47,951 nucleotides of DNA from Nitrospirota bacterium (GTDB lineage: Bacteria; Nitrospirota; Thermodesulfovibrionia; Thermodesulfovibrionales; UBA6898). The first letter of the stretch is position 1, and each line of letters starts with the position of its first letter. The stretch is taken from positions 1 through 47,951 of the forward strand of contig JAKAIE010000012.1 of assembly GCA_021814475.1 (NCBI GenBank). Direction: 5' to 3'. Of the stretch, positions 15,106 to 23,363 are shown one piece after another. Under the pieces are notes generated by a model that worked only from the letters and a program-made list of their open reading frames with translations, searched no databases and was not told the DNA's origin. The position numbers and the translations under genes were made by a program.

Positions 15106-15750
15106 CTATTCCGGCGGGAGTTCGCAGAGCCGGTTCCTGATCACGTACTGGATCAACTCCGCGTTGCTCGACATGTTCAGTTTCTGGAGGATCCGCGACC
15201 TGAAGGTGCTGATCGTCTTGGGGCTGAGCGACATCCCGGCAGCGATCTCCTTCAAAGATTTCCCGGAGACGATCAGCCTCATCACCTGGAATTCCCGGTT
15301 CGACAGGGTTTCATGCAGCGGCCTTTGAGAATCCTCCATCAGGGTCGAAGCCAGGATGCCTGCCAGGTTCTGGCTGATGTACCGTTCACCCCGGTAGATC
15401 TTCCTGACGGCGTTCGCCATCTCTTCGGGAGCGCTCTTTTTCGTCAGGTATCCCGAGGCCCCGGCCTTAATCGCCCGCACCGCATATTCCTCTTCCGGGT
15501 ACATGCTCAGGATCAGCACCGGAAGCGAAGGGTTGCTCTTCTTGATCTCCTCGAGGGTGTCGATCCCGCTCATGCCGGGCATCGAGATATCGAGCATGAC
15601 GATGTCATACCGTGCCTTCGCAATCTTCTGGAGCACTTCCGCGCCTGAACTGGCTTCGTCGATGCTCTGTATGTTCTTCGTTTCCTCTAGGATCTGTCTG
15701 ATTCCCTTCCGGACAATCGGATGGTCGTCTGCGATAAGGATTCTAAGCAT
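15106..15750 (-). CDS. NarL/LuxR-type response regulator
   Basis: The 214-residue protein has a receiver domain with the acidic pocket (ADDH at 7-10), the phospho-accepting Asp54 (MLDISMPGM) and the conserved Lys (TKKSAPEE). A LuxR-type helix-turn-helix follows (about 148-205), beginning LSNREFQVMRLI with recognition segment LSPKTISTFRSRILQKL. Its start overlaps the end of the large kinase gene by 8 bases, so the pair is translationally coupled and almost certainly a cognate two-component system. It would regulate transcription when phosphorylated. A weak hairpin (CCTGTC/GACAGG, 15078-15099) follows the gene. Confidence 0.92.
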   Translation of the reverse strand: MLRILIADDHPIVRKGIRQILEETKNIQSIDEASSGAEVLQKIAKARYDIVMLDISMPGMSGIDTLEEIKKSNPSLPVLILSMYPEEEYAVRAIKAGASGYLTKKSAPEEMANAVRKIYRGERYISQNLAGILASTLMEDSQRPLHETLSNREFQVMRLIVSGKSLKEIAAGMSLSPKTISTFRSRILQKLNMSSNAELIQYVIRNRLCELPPE

Positions 15751-18331
15751 GTTTCTCTCCTTTGCCGTTCAGCGGCACTTCCACTTTAATTATAGTACCC
15801 TTGTTTCTGATGCCCTTAAACGTCACGGTTCCGCCGAGGGCGTGCACCCTTTCATGAATACCCATGATTCCAAACGATCTGGATCCGGAGACCGCCTTCG
15901 AGGCGATTCCCTTCCCGTTGTCCTTTATCTCCAGGACAACTTCATGCGCGTCCGCACGGAGTCCAATCGAGACCTCCGTCGCCTTCGCGTGCCTGGAGAC
16001 GTTGGTGAGGGCCTCCTGGACGATACGGAACAGGCTTGTGGAAACATCGTCCGGCAACCTGGTCTTATGCCGGGGAAGGCTGAGAAGGCACCGCACGCCC
16101 GAGCGTTTCGAAAACTCCCGGGCCTGCCACTCGATCGCGGCAAAAAGGCCGAGATGGTCGAGCACCCGAGGCCTGAGCTCCGAACAAATCCTCTGCACAT
16201 CGCTGACCGCATTATCAATCAGCTCAGACACCGAAGCAATTGCCTCGCCCACCACCTTCTGGTCGTGCGTCCTGGATTTCACCCGTCCCAGGGCCATGCT
16301 TGCGGCTGTCAGCAGCTGTCCCAGCTCATCGTGGATCTCCCGTGCGATCCTGCTTCTCTCCTCCTCCCTCGCGGACTGCAGATGGGAGGAGAGATTGCGG
16401 AGCTGCTGCCGCGAGACCATGAAGGCCTCCTCAATATAGAACCTGTAGATCGCCTCGCCTATAAGGGGGGTCATCGATTCGATGAATGCGATACGCTCCC
16501 GTAAAAGTATCCCCTCGCCCTTTTCCGCCAGATGAACCGCGCCGAGGACCTTTTCCCTGTATCGTATGGGAACAACAGCCATGGCCCTGTATTCGTTTTC
16601 GATGCATGCATGGCGGTGACCGGTCTCCGGATCTGCCGCCAGGGAGGAGAAGATGCCTGGGACGTCACTGCAGAAAAAAGAACCGCCGGAAGAGATATGC
16701 GGCGACTCCGGAGATCCCGGCCTCCCATTAATCACCCTCGTGCAGACACACTGGTCCGCCGTCATCGAGAGCCGTCTCTCCTGCTCCAGGAATGGCTGGT
16801 CGAAACCGGCCGAGGCGACATAGGGCATCTCGTCGTACTCATTGATCAGCCTGATGCCGACATTGGCGCATCCGGACCAGTTACTGAGGAGCATAACGAG
16901 CCGGTCGAGATACTCCTGCCGGACAAATGTCTGCGTAAAGAGAGTCAGGATCTCATTCATTGCAACGATCTTCTCCTCCGCCTCGTCCCTCTTCTTTTCG
17001 TGGGCCATGGCTTCAAGGGCAAAGGATATATTCTCGACCATCGACGCAAGCAGGTTCATCTCGTCATCGGTAAAGAACTGCGCTTTATCTGCATATACCG
17101 TAAAGGCTCCGGAGACCCCGGAACCGCCCCGCATATGAAAGGCCGCCAAAGAGCGGAAGCCCTGCCGGAGGGCCTTCTCACGCCAGGGGAGCATGCTCGG
17201 ATCGTTCTGGATATCACCGCAGATCTCGCTCCCCTGTTCCCTGACGGCCCTCCCTGTCGGCCCCGCCGCCTCGGGGGCATCATCGAACCTGATGGTGATA
17301 TCCCGCAGGTACCCCCTGTCGTCGCCATAACTGGCAACCGGCGCCACCGTCATTGTCGTGGGGTCGGCAACGCCGACCCACGCCATACTGAAGGAACCGT
17401 CTTCCACCACGATACGGCATACCTGCTCATAGAGCATCCGGGGCTCACTGGCCCTCAGGATCGCCTCGTTGACCCTGCTGAGCACCAGGTACAGGAGGCT
17501 CAGACGCATCACCCGGTCTTCGGACCTGCGGCGCTCAGTGATATCCCTGGCGATGGTACTGGTCATGGCATTGCCCGCCCTGTCCGTAAAGACGATCGAC
17601 GACACCTCGCAGGGGAACCTGACACCTCCCTTTCGCAAGCAGGTTATGGTTCCGCGGGCAATGCCGTTCCGCCGCATCTGCTCCAGGAATGCGATCGCCG
17701 CAGGATCGGTCATATCAACGATCCCTTCCCTGCCCGCCCGGATAATCTCCTCCTCGGTCATCTGGAGGGCATCACAGGCGGCCCGGTTCACCGAGAGGAT
17801 CTTACCGTCTCCCGTGGCCATGATGACCGCATCCGCGCTGTTTTCGAAGAGCGACCGGTACCGTATCTCGCTGTCGCGCAGGGCTGCCTCGGCCTCGCGG
17901 CGCTCACGCCTGACTCCGGCCTCCCGGAGTTCGCGCTCGATCGCAGGAACGAGCCGGGTCAGGTTGCCCTTGATGATATAATCGTGCGCCCCGGCCCTCA
18001 TGGCGGCAACCGCGATATCCTCGCCGATATTCCCTGATACGATGATAAAAGGCAGGTCAAGCCCCGCCTTCTTCATAACCTCGAGCGCGGCGAGCCCCCT
18101 GAACCCGGGCATCATATAATCCGAGATGACGATGTCCCATTGCCCGTGCAGAAAGGCCGCCTTCATAGCCCCGGCGGCATCGACGCGCTCATATACGGGG
18201 TCGTATCCGCCGCGCCGCAGTTCGCGCAGGAGCAAAAGGGCGTCATCCTCCGAGTCCTCGACGATGAGCACGCGAAGGGGTCTGCTCCCGGGCACGGCCT
18301 CCCCGGCCGTCCCCGAAGGAACCCTGACCAC
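15743..18331 (-). CDS. Hybrid REC-PAS-GAF-GAF histidine kinase (NarX/DegS class)
   Basis: The 862-residue protein starts at a GTG and has an N-terminal receiver domain (about 18-135, SDYMMPG with the acceptor Asp). A PAS domain follows (about 150-275), then two GAF domains (about 290-450 and 470-625), a HisKA_3 dimerisation domain (REEERSRIAREIHDELGQLL, His near 667) and an HATPase domain (DNGKGI, SFGIMGI). There is no membrane segment, so it is a cytoplasmic sensor. The second GAF contains several Cys (MTADQCVCTRV, FFCSDVP) that might sense redox state. The HisKA_3 type matches the NarL-type regulator it overlaps. The N-terminal receiver suggests input from another kinase. Confidence 0.92.
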   Translation of the reverse strand: MVRVPSGTAGEAVPGSRPLRVLIVEDSEDDALLLLRELRRGGYDPVYERVDAAGAMKAAFLHGQWDIVISDYMMPGFRGLAALEVMKKAGLDLPFIIVSGNIGEDIAVAAMRAGAHDYIIKGNLTRLVPAIERELREAGVRRERREAEAALRDSEIRYRSLFENSADAVIMATGDGKILSVNRAACDALQMTEEEIIRAGREGIVDMTDPAAIAFLEQMRRNGIARGTITCLRKGGVRFPCEVSSIVFTDRAGNAMTSTIARDITERRRSEDRVMRLSLLYLVLSRVNEAILRASEPRMLYEQVCRIVVEDGSFSMAWVGVADPTTMTVAPVASYGDDRGYLRDITIRFDDAPEAAGPTGRAVREQGSEICGDIQNDPSMLPWREKALRQGFRSLAAFHMRGGSGVSGAFTVYADKAQFFTDDEMNLLASMVENISFALEAMAHEKKRDEAEEKIVAMNEILTLFTQTFVRQEYLDRLVMLLSNWSGCANVGIRLINEYDEMPYVASAGFDQPFLEQERRLSMTADQCVCTRVINGRPGSPESPHISSGGSFFCSDVPGIFSSLAADPETGHRHACIENEYRAMAVVPIRYREKVLGAVHLAEKGEGILLRERIAFIESMTPLIGEAIYRFYIEEAFMVSRQQLRNLSSHLQSAREEERSRIAREIHDELGQLLTAASMALGRVKSRTHDQKVVGEAIASVSELIDNAVSDVQRICSELRPRVLDHLGLFAAIEWQAREFSKRSGVRCLLSLPRHKTRLPDDVSTSLFRIVQEALTNVSRHAKATEVSIGLRADAHEVVLEIKDNGKGIASKAVSGSRSFGIMGIHERVHALGGTVTFKGIRNKGTIIKVEVPLNGKGEKHA

Positions 18332-18432
18332 TACCCCGCCCCCATGGTGAGGAAGTCTCCGGCCCCCTCTTCAGGCTTCTTTACCCAGGCGTTATCCTTC
18401 TTCAGTTCGGCCACAAAATCCGTCCGGTCCAA
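18331..18432 (-). CDS. Possible 33-residue leader peptide overlapping kinase start
   Basis: A short frame from a TTG at 18430-18432 to TAG at 18331-18333 encodes a charged peptide (DRTDFVAELKKDNAWVKKPE, then a Gly-rich end). Its stop overlaps the kinase GTG start as TAGTG, the form used for translational reinitiation. There is no clear ribosome site, and I do not recognise the peptide. It could be a coupling leader or chance. Confidence 0.25.
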   Translation of the reverse strand: MDRTDFVAELKKDNAWVKKPEEGAGDFLTMGAG

Positions 18433-18682
18433 TATTCATCATGACACCATTTTACAATAATATCGGGGAAAGAAAGCATCGTTTATTATAGCCCGCGACG
18501 CCCACAGCGCAATGTCAGATAACACTGACACATCACCTCCACTATCCTGACAACGGCAGGAAGGATCACCTATTGCGCGTACTGTCCAAATGAGCGAGAA
18601 TACCTGTAAGACAGATGCGGCGCAGGGGGTGAAACCTGTTTGCGAGCCACACACGGGTCTGATAAGAACAGAAGGAGAGGCA
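18433..18682. other. Intergenic region between divergent kinase and DUF2934 genes
   Basis: About 250 bp without a convincing gene. Short frames on both strands here lack ribosome sites or coding character. A + strand frame open from 18590 merges into the DUF2934 gene but precedes its ribosome site. No clear promoter pair or hairpin was found. Confidence 0.4.
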
Positions 18683-18892
18683 ATGGACAGACGGACCGAG
18701 ATCGAACGGCTCGCATATGAACTCTATGAGAAGAGCGGTCGGATAGGCGGCAGGGAACTGGATAATTGGGTGGAAGCGGAGCGGTTGATCAGCAGTTACG
18801 TTGCAGAAATGAAAATGTCCCGGGAAAAGGCGGCAAAACCAGGGGCAGTGGGCGGGACAGCCAAGCCGCCTGCGAAGACGACGCAGAGCTGA
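18683..18892 (+). CDS. DUF2934 domain small protein
   Basis: The ATG at 18683 is preceded by AAGGAGAGG. The 69-residue product holds the DUF2934 pattern: an N-terminal helix with I.R.AYELYEKSGR and then GRELDNWVEAERLI. The tail is Lys/Ala/Pro-rich and disordered. DUF2934 proteins are small bacterial proteins of unknown role, often in multiple copies. It is followed by two genes on the same strand with 68-bp and 14-bp gaps, so it may open a stress-related transcription unit that includes the peroxidase fusion. Confidence 0.8.
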   Translation: MDRRTEIERLAYELYEKSGRIGGRELDNWVEAERLISSYVAEMKMSREKAAKPGAVGGTAKPPAKTTQS

Positions 18893-18960
18893 AAATCTGA
18901 AACGGGAAAAGCCTACGTCTTACAAAAACCTGCGCTTTTCCTTTAAGGTGGTGATGAACG

Positions 18961-19383
18961 ATGCAGACGGGCGACTACCATTCGCTGTTCGTCTATCTCA
19001 TGGAACAGTATTGTCTGCCCCTCGAAAACATGGTCTTCGTAGACAGCGTCTCCGACTGGTGCAAAGACCAGGGGATTGAAGAACCTGACAAAGACAGACC
19101 CCTCAGGATGGTGATCAGGGAGCCCGGAGGCTGCAGGATGCTTATCCGGAAAGAAATCAGGGACGAGGTGATCAGCAGGAGAATGAATGCGCTCAGCGTC
19201 AGGAACCAGCCGCTGAATGTAGCCAGCGACGTTGCCGAGAGGCTCAATTCGGACCGGAAAAAACTTGCCTATCTGTTCCTGTCTGAATACGCCGGAAGCC
19301 TGCCTGAGATAAGAGACGACGAGCGCATGACTGACGAATGGGCGATAAATGAGATGGAAAGGCTGGGATTTTTCCAGACATAA
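18961..19383 (+). CDS. Unknown 140-residue cytoplasmic protein
   Basis: I do not recognise a family. The product MQTGDYHSLFVYLMEQYCLP... is acidic, without signal or membrane segments, and predicted to be mostly helical. Two Cys (YCLP and DWCKD) plus GGCRM are the only notable residues. A ribosome site AAGGTGGTGA lies at 18945-18954. It sits 14 bases before the thiol peroxidase fusion, so joint expression and a role linked to peroxide or sulfur metabolism are plausible but unproven. Confidence 0.65.
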   Translation: MQTGDYHSLFVYLMEQYCLPLENMVFVDSVSDWCKDQGIEEPDKDRPLRMVIREPGGCRMLIRKEIRDEVISRRMNALSVRNQPLNVASDVAERLNSDRKKLAYLFLSEYAGSLPEIRDDERMTDEWAINEMERLGFFQT

Positions 19384-19397
19384 AGGGAGATACTGCG

Positions 19398-20255
19398 ATG
19401 GAAAGAAAAGGAATTGTTGCATTCATGGGTAACCCGCTGACACTGACAGGGGCTGAAAGAGGGACCGGTGGCCGGGCGCCCGGATTCACAGTGCTTGATG
19501 CCGACATGAAAGAAGTCAGGCTCAGCGACTTTGCCGGGAAGATAAAGGTGATCAGCGTCACCCCCTCGCTTGACACACCTGTATGCGATCTCCAGGCCCG
19601 GAGATTTAACCAGGAGGCGGCAAATCTTCCTGCGGACGTCATCGTCCTGAATATAAGCATGGATCTCCCGTTCGCAATTGCCCGGTTCTGCGCCCAGGCC
19701 GGCATCGACAGGGTCAAGGCGCTCTCGGACCACAGGGAGGCCTCTTTCGGAACTGCCTACGGGGTTCTGATCAGGGAACTGCGGCTCCTCGCCAGATCGA
19801 TCTTCATCATCGACAGGAATGATGTCATCAGGTACGTCCAGGTCGTGCCCGAACTCACCGATCACCCGGACTACGACGGGGCGCTCGCCGCACTGAGGGA
19901 GATCGGCAAGGCCGGGACGCCCGGAGCCGGGACTGTGCCGCCGGTGGTAGACGACAAAGGATATCTCCTGGACATTGATGCCTGGGATGAAAGCGTCGCT
20001 GCCGCCTTGGCCGCAAAAGAGGGCCTGAAGGGCCTGACAAAGGATCATATCGATGCCCTGGTCTTCATACGGGAACATTATAGGAAATACAGTGCCTTCC
20101 CGATCGTGAACGCGGTCTGCAGGAACATACATCAGCCGAATAACTGCCTGAGCGAGGATTTCATGACCCCGATGCTTGCCTGGAAACTGGCAGGGCTGCC
20201 AAGGCCGGACGAACTCGTCGTGAACCTCCTGGAATACGGTCAGGTGCCCACATAG
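19398..20255 (+). CDS. Thiol peroxidase fused to a DsrC/TusE-like domain
   Basis: Residues 1-170 form a Tpx-type peroxiredoxin: GNPLTLTG, the catalytic motif SLDTPVCDLQARRF with peroxidatic Cys63, and the resolving Cys98 in PFAIARFCAQAGI. Residues about 188-270 resemble DsrC/TusE: GYLLDIDAWDESVAAALAA, LTKDHIDALVFIREHY, and MLAWKLAGLPRP. DsrC proteins shuttle sulfur as a trisulfide on C-terminal Cys residues. Here the end (DELVVNLLEYGQVPT) has no Cys, so canonical sulfur transfer is not possible. Two Cys remain inside the domain (AVCRNIHQPNNC, C241 and C250). Standard Tpx is about 165 residues and ends where the linker begins. The fusion may link peroxide reduction to a sulfur-relay partner. 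Confidence 0.85.
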   Translation: MERKGIVAFMGNPLTLTGAERGTGGRAPGFTVLDADMKEVRLSDFAGKIKVISVTPSLDTPVCDLQARRFNQEAANLPADVIVLNISMDLPFAIARFCAQAGIDRVKALSDHREASFGTAYGVLIRELRLLARSIFIIDRNDVIRYVQVVPELTDHPDYDGALAALREIGKAGTPGAGTVPPVVDDKGYLLDIDAWDESVAAALAAKEGLKGLTKDHIDALVFIREHYRKYSAFPIVNAVCRNIHQPNNCLSEDFMTPMLAWKLAGLPRPDELVVNLLEYGQVPT

Positions 20256-20273
20256 TGATTCCGCAGCCTGAAG

Positions 20274-20296
20274 GATGCGGGATGAAGTCCCGCGCA
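20274..20296 (+). terminator. Hairpin after peroxidase fusion
   Basis: GCGGGA and TCCCGC (within 20277-20293) form a GC-rich stem with a 5-base loop shortly after the stop codon. There is no T-run, so it is a weak terminator candidate. Confidence 0.4.
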
Positions 20297-20344
20297 TGTC
20301 AGCGGGAAACTGCGCCCCCTGCCCTGCGGTACTAAACCCTCCGT

Positions 20345-20563
20345 TTAAGTGCCGCTTTCCGGCTCATCCGCCCTCCCGCCCCTTCTGATCAGATGCGTAT
20401 TCCGGAAGCGCCAATACATATGAAAAGGACAGATGCGGTGATTTGAACTTCTGCAGTATTCTTCCATCCTGGACGCATCCGGAATATACGGATTTTCTAG
20501 CGCCCGGCAGAGAGGGGGTGAGTTGTCGCACAGGTATTCGCAATAATCCGTCTCGGTCATCAT
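20345..20563 (-). CDS. Small Cys-rich protein of unknown function
   Basis: From the ATG at 20561-20563 a 72-residue frame encodes MMTETDYCEYLCDNSPPLCR, then EYCRSSNHRICPFHMYWRF. The arrangement of five Cys and two His, ending in a YC...H..CPF motif, looks like a small metal-binding or Fe-S related protein. Similar short Cys-rich proteins occur in Nitrospirota-like genomes, from general memory only. The ribosome site is weak (CAGAG). The frame is open further upstream but that part (20564-20701) is not protein-like. It lies alone between convergent larger genes. Confidence 0.45.
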   Translation of the reverse strand: MMTETDYCEYLCDNSPPLCRALENPYIPDASRMEEYCRSSNHRICPFHMYWRFRNTHLIRRGGRADEPESGT

Positions 20564-20713
20564 CTCTGACCAAACCGCCTTTCCCGGAACAGGGCCATGC
20601 TGATAGTGTAATGAAGGACGTTGCCCGGGGGAATAGGGATGGACCCGTCCTGATTGTAGGTTTTCGTGCGGCTGAGTCAGAAATGCCTTACAGCAGGGCA
20701 ACAGGGCGCGGTC

Positions 20714-23221
20714 TCAGGAAGCATCCCTGCCCAGGTTCCTCTTCAGGTATGCCTCAATCGCACTCGTATCCATCGGCCTAGAAAGGAAGAACCCCTGTCC
20801 ATAGTGGCAGTTCAGCTCCTTCAGCTGGTCGAGTTGAACCGCGGTCTCCAGACCCTCGGCGATCAGTTCGAGCTTCAGATTATGCGCCAGCATGACGATC
20901 GCCTTGACAATCTGGAGATTGTCTTCATCGCTGTGCATCTTTTCGACGAACGAACGGTCGATCTTCAGAGCATGTACCGGAAACCGGTGGATATAGCTGA
21001 GGGACGAGTACCCGGTGCCGAAGTCGTCTATGTGGATATGAATCCCCATGGAACGGAGCTGATTGAGAGACTCTATGGCGGAATCGATATCCTCCATGAT
21101 CATACTCTCGGTAATCTCGATCGTCAGGCTGCCCGCTTCGAGTTGGTTCGCCCGGAGGACCTGCGCGATCATCTCCGTCAGATCGGGCTGCAGAAACTGC
21201 CTGCTGGAGATGTTGACGCTCATCTTCAGCGACGGCGTCCTGGGATATTCCCGCTGCCATTCGCGAAGCTGGTTGCAGGCCGAGCGGAGGATCCACTCCC
21301 CGAGCGGAAAGATCAGCCCGGTCTCCTCTGCCACGGGGATAAACTCCATCGGGTAAACCAGTCCCTTTTTCGGGTGGTTCCAGCGCACCAGCGCCTCGAA
21401 CCCGACAAGGCTGTCATTCGTCAATTCCATGATCGGCTGATAATGAAGGATGAACTCGCCGTGTTCGACCGCCCTGCGGAGGTCCGTCTCCAGATGCATC
21501 CGCTCCACGGTCGTCGTATACATCCCCTCTTCGAAGACCGCATGGTGCGCCTTGCCCTTCGACTTCGCCTGATACATGGCGATGTCCGCGTCCCTGATCA
21601 TCTCCTCGGGCTTCCGGTAATTCCCCGAGCTCAGGGCGATGCCTATGCTGGCGGTCGTGAAGACCTCGTTGCCGTCAATATAGAAGGGTTTCGGCATCTC
21701 CTTCTGTATCCGGCCGGTTATCTGCTCGGCATGTTCGCGGTCGGTGACCTCCTCAAGGATGACAGCAAACTCGTCCCCGCCGAGCCGGGCCACCGTGTCC
21801 CCCGGCCGCACGCCCTGGGAAAGCCTCTGGCTGACCGCCACCAGGAGATGGTCGCCGGCGACATGACCGAGGCTGTCGTTGATGACCTTGAACCGGTCCA
21901 GGTCTATAAAGAGGATCGCGAACAGGAACCCTGCTCCCCGCTGCCGGCTGTTCATCATCTGCCTGAAGCGGTGGTGGAGCCGGTCCATGAAGAGCGCCCG
22001 GTTCGGCAGGCCGGTGAGCGCATCGTGGAAGGCATCATGGATAAGCTGCTCCTCGGCAACCTTCCGCTCGGTGATGTCAGTCTGGGAGCCGGCCATCCTG
22101 TAAGCGGTGCCTGTGATGTCCCTCACCGCCAGCCCGCGGCTGAGCATCCAGCGGTAAGTTCCATCCCGGTGGCGTATGCGGTATTCGCACTCCAGGTGGG
22201 AGGAATTGCCCTCTATATGCGCAGCCACCTTTGCCTCAAGGTGCTCACGGTCGTCAGCGTGGACGCGTTCGAACCAGTCCTTCGGCTCATCTCCCAACTC
22301 CGATTCCTGATACCCCAGCATAGCCTTCCACCGGCTCGACAGATATATCCTGCCCTGGCGGAGATTCCAGTCCCAGAGGCCGTCGTTCGCGCCGCGGGAG
22401 GCGAGGACATACCTCTCCTCACTCTGCCTGAGCGCCTCTTCGATCTTCTTCCTCTCGATGATCTCGTCATGAAGCTTCGTATACCCGTTTTCGAGCTCAA
22501 CGCTCATACGGTTAAAGACGCCGACAAGCTCCCCGAACTCGGTCTTGTCCGTGTACGGAACAGTATAGCCGACATCACCGAGGGCGATAGCCCTGGCGCC
22601 CTTGACAAGCTCATTGACAGGCCTGGTGATAAATACCGTCAGCCGTGCAGCGACTGCAAGGCCGAGGAGAAAGGAGAGACCGACCGTGACGTAAAGGACT
22701 GTCTTCGCCCTTTTCACCTTTTCCATCGCAGAGATCGTGTTTTGTCTGAGCGTCTCGCTCGCCTTCCGGGACATGGTTTCGGTGCTCATAAGGATCACAT
22801 TGCCCGTCTGCGCGGCATGAAGCTTCAGGGTGTCTATCCTCCCCATATTCGCCGACGCGGTGATATACTGGCTGAGATCTTCTTTGTAGTCGCGTATCAT
22901 CACCTGCAGCTTCCCGAGGTCTCCAGCCACGTCCTGGTTGTGATGGCAGGAAAGACAGTTGTGTGCGCTCCTTTCGAGACCGTTGACATTGGAGACAATC
23001 GAGTCGAGGGAGTTGCTGAGAGGCGTGCCCAGGGTGTAAAGATCCGTCTGGACGGTCTGGAGGCTGATCACCAGGTGCTGACGAAGGTTCTCTATCTCGT
23101 GGAGCCGTATGAGCCGGCTCAGTTCCACTGTCGTGTTGCTGATATAAAGGGCGGTGAGAACGGAGCCCGTTGCAAAGAAAACAAAAAGAGACAGCAGATA
23201 CTGAACGATCTTGCGTTTCAT
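20714..23221 (-). CDS. GGDEF-EAL protein with periplasmic CxxCH heme motif and PAS
   Basis: The 835-residue protein has membrane helices at about 7-27 and 174-197, framing a periplasmic helical domain. That domain carries CLSCHH (C89, C92, H93), a c-type heme attachment motif. HAMP (about 198-250) and PAS (about 265-390) domains follow. The diguanylate cyclase domain has an intact GGDEF at 481-485 (RLGGDEFAVI) and NSLGHVAGD-type substrate residues. The phosphodiesterase domain has EAL at 609-611 (GFEALVRW) and the DDFGTGYSSL metal motif. Both enzyme cores therefore look competent, so it could make or degrade c-di-GMP in response to a periplasmic heme signal (redox, O2 or NO). It lies 142 bp after the PEP-synthase-like gene on the same strand. 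Confidence 0.92.
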   Translation of the reverse strand: MKRKIVQYLLSLFVFFATGSVLTALYISNTTVELSRLIRLHEIENLRQHLVISLQTVQTDLYTLGTPLSNSLDSIVSNVNGLERSAHNCLSCHHNQDVAGDLGKLQVMIRDYKEDLSQYITASANMGRIDTLKLHAAQTGNVILMSTETMSRKASETLRQNTISAMEKVKRAKTVLYVTVGLSFLLGLAVAARLTVFITRPVNELVKGARAIALGDVGYTVPYTDKTEFGELVGVFNRMSVELENGYTKLHDEIIERKKIEEALRQSEERYVLASRGANDGLWDWNLRQGRIYLSSRWKAMLGYQESELGDEPKDWFERVHADDREHLEAKVAAHIEGNSSHLECEYRIRHRDGTYRWMLSRGLAVRDITGTAYRMAGSQTDITERKVAEEQLIHDAFHDALTGLPNRALFMDRLHHRFRQMMNSRQRGAGFLFAILFIDLDRFKVINDSLGHVAGDHLLVAVSQRLSQGVRPGDTVARLGGDEFAVILEEVTDREHAEQITGRIQKEMPKPFYIDGNEVFTTASIGIALSSGNYRKPEEMIRDADIAMYQAKSKGKAHHAVFEEGMYTTTVERMHLETDLRRAVEHGEFILHYQPIMELTNDSLVGFEALVRWNHPKKGLVYPMEFIPVAEETGLIFPLGEWILRSACNQLREWQREYPRTPSLKMSVNISSRQFLQPDLTEMIAQVLRANQLEAGSLTIEITESMIMEDIDSAIESLNQLRSMGIHIHIDDFGTGYSSLSYIHRFPVHALKIDRSFVEKMHSDEDNLQIVKAIVMLAHNLKLELIAEGLETAVQLDQLKELNCHYGQGFFLSRPMDTSAIEAYLKRNLGRDAS

Positions 23222-23363
23222 ACGCCTGCCCTGCGATGTGAAGAGGCCGGCGCGACAAACTTCGAAGGCCCCACATGGCCCTCCTTTCCGGAAGAAGATA
23301 ACCTCGCCCGACCACCTGCCATTAATTCTAGCAGATAAAGGGGGTCTGCGGGGTCATTCCCGG

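Noticed and set aside
20666-23338. A very long + strand open frame (about 890 codons) opposite the GGDEF-EAL gene
   Set aside because: It mirrors the codon structure of the minus-strand gene, has no domain resemblance and is Arg/Leu/His-rich as antisense frames of GC-rich genes are.
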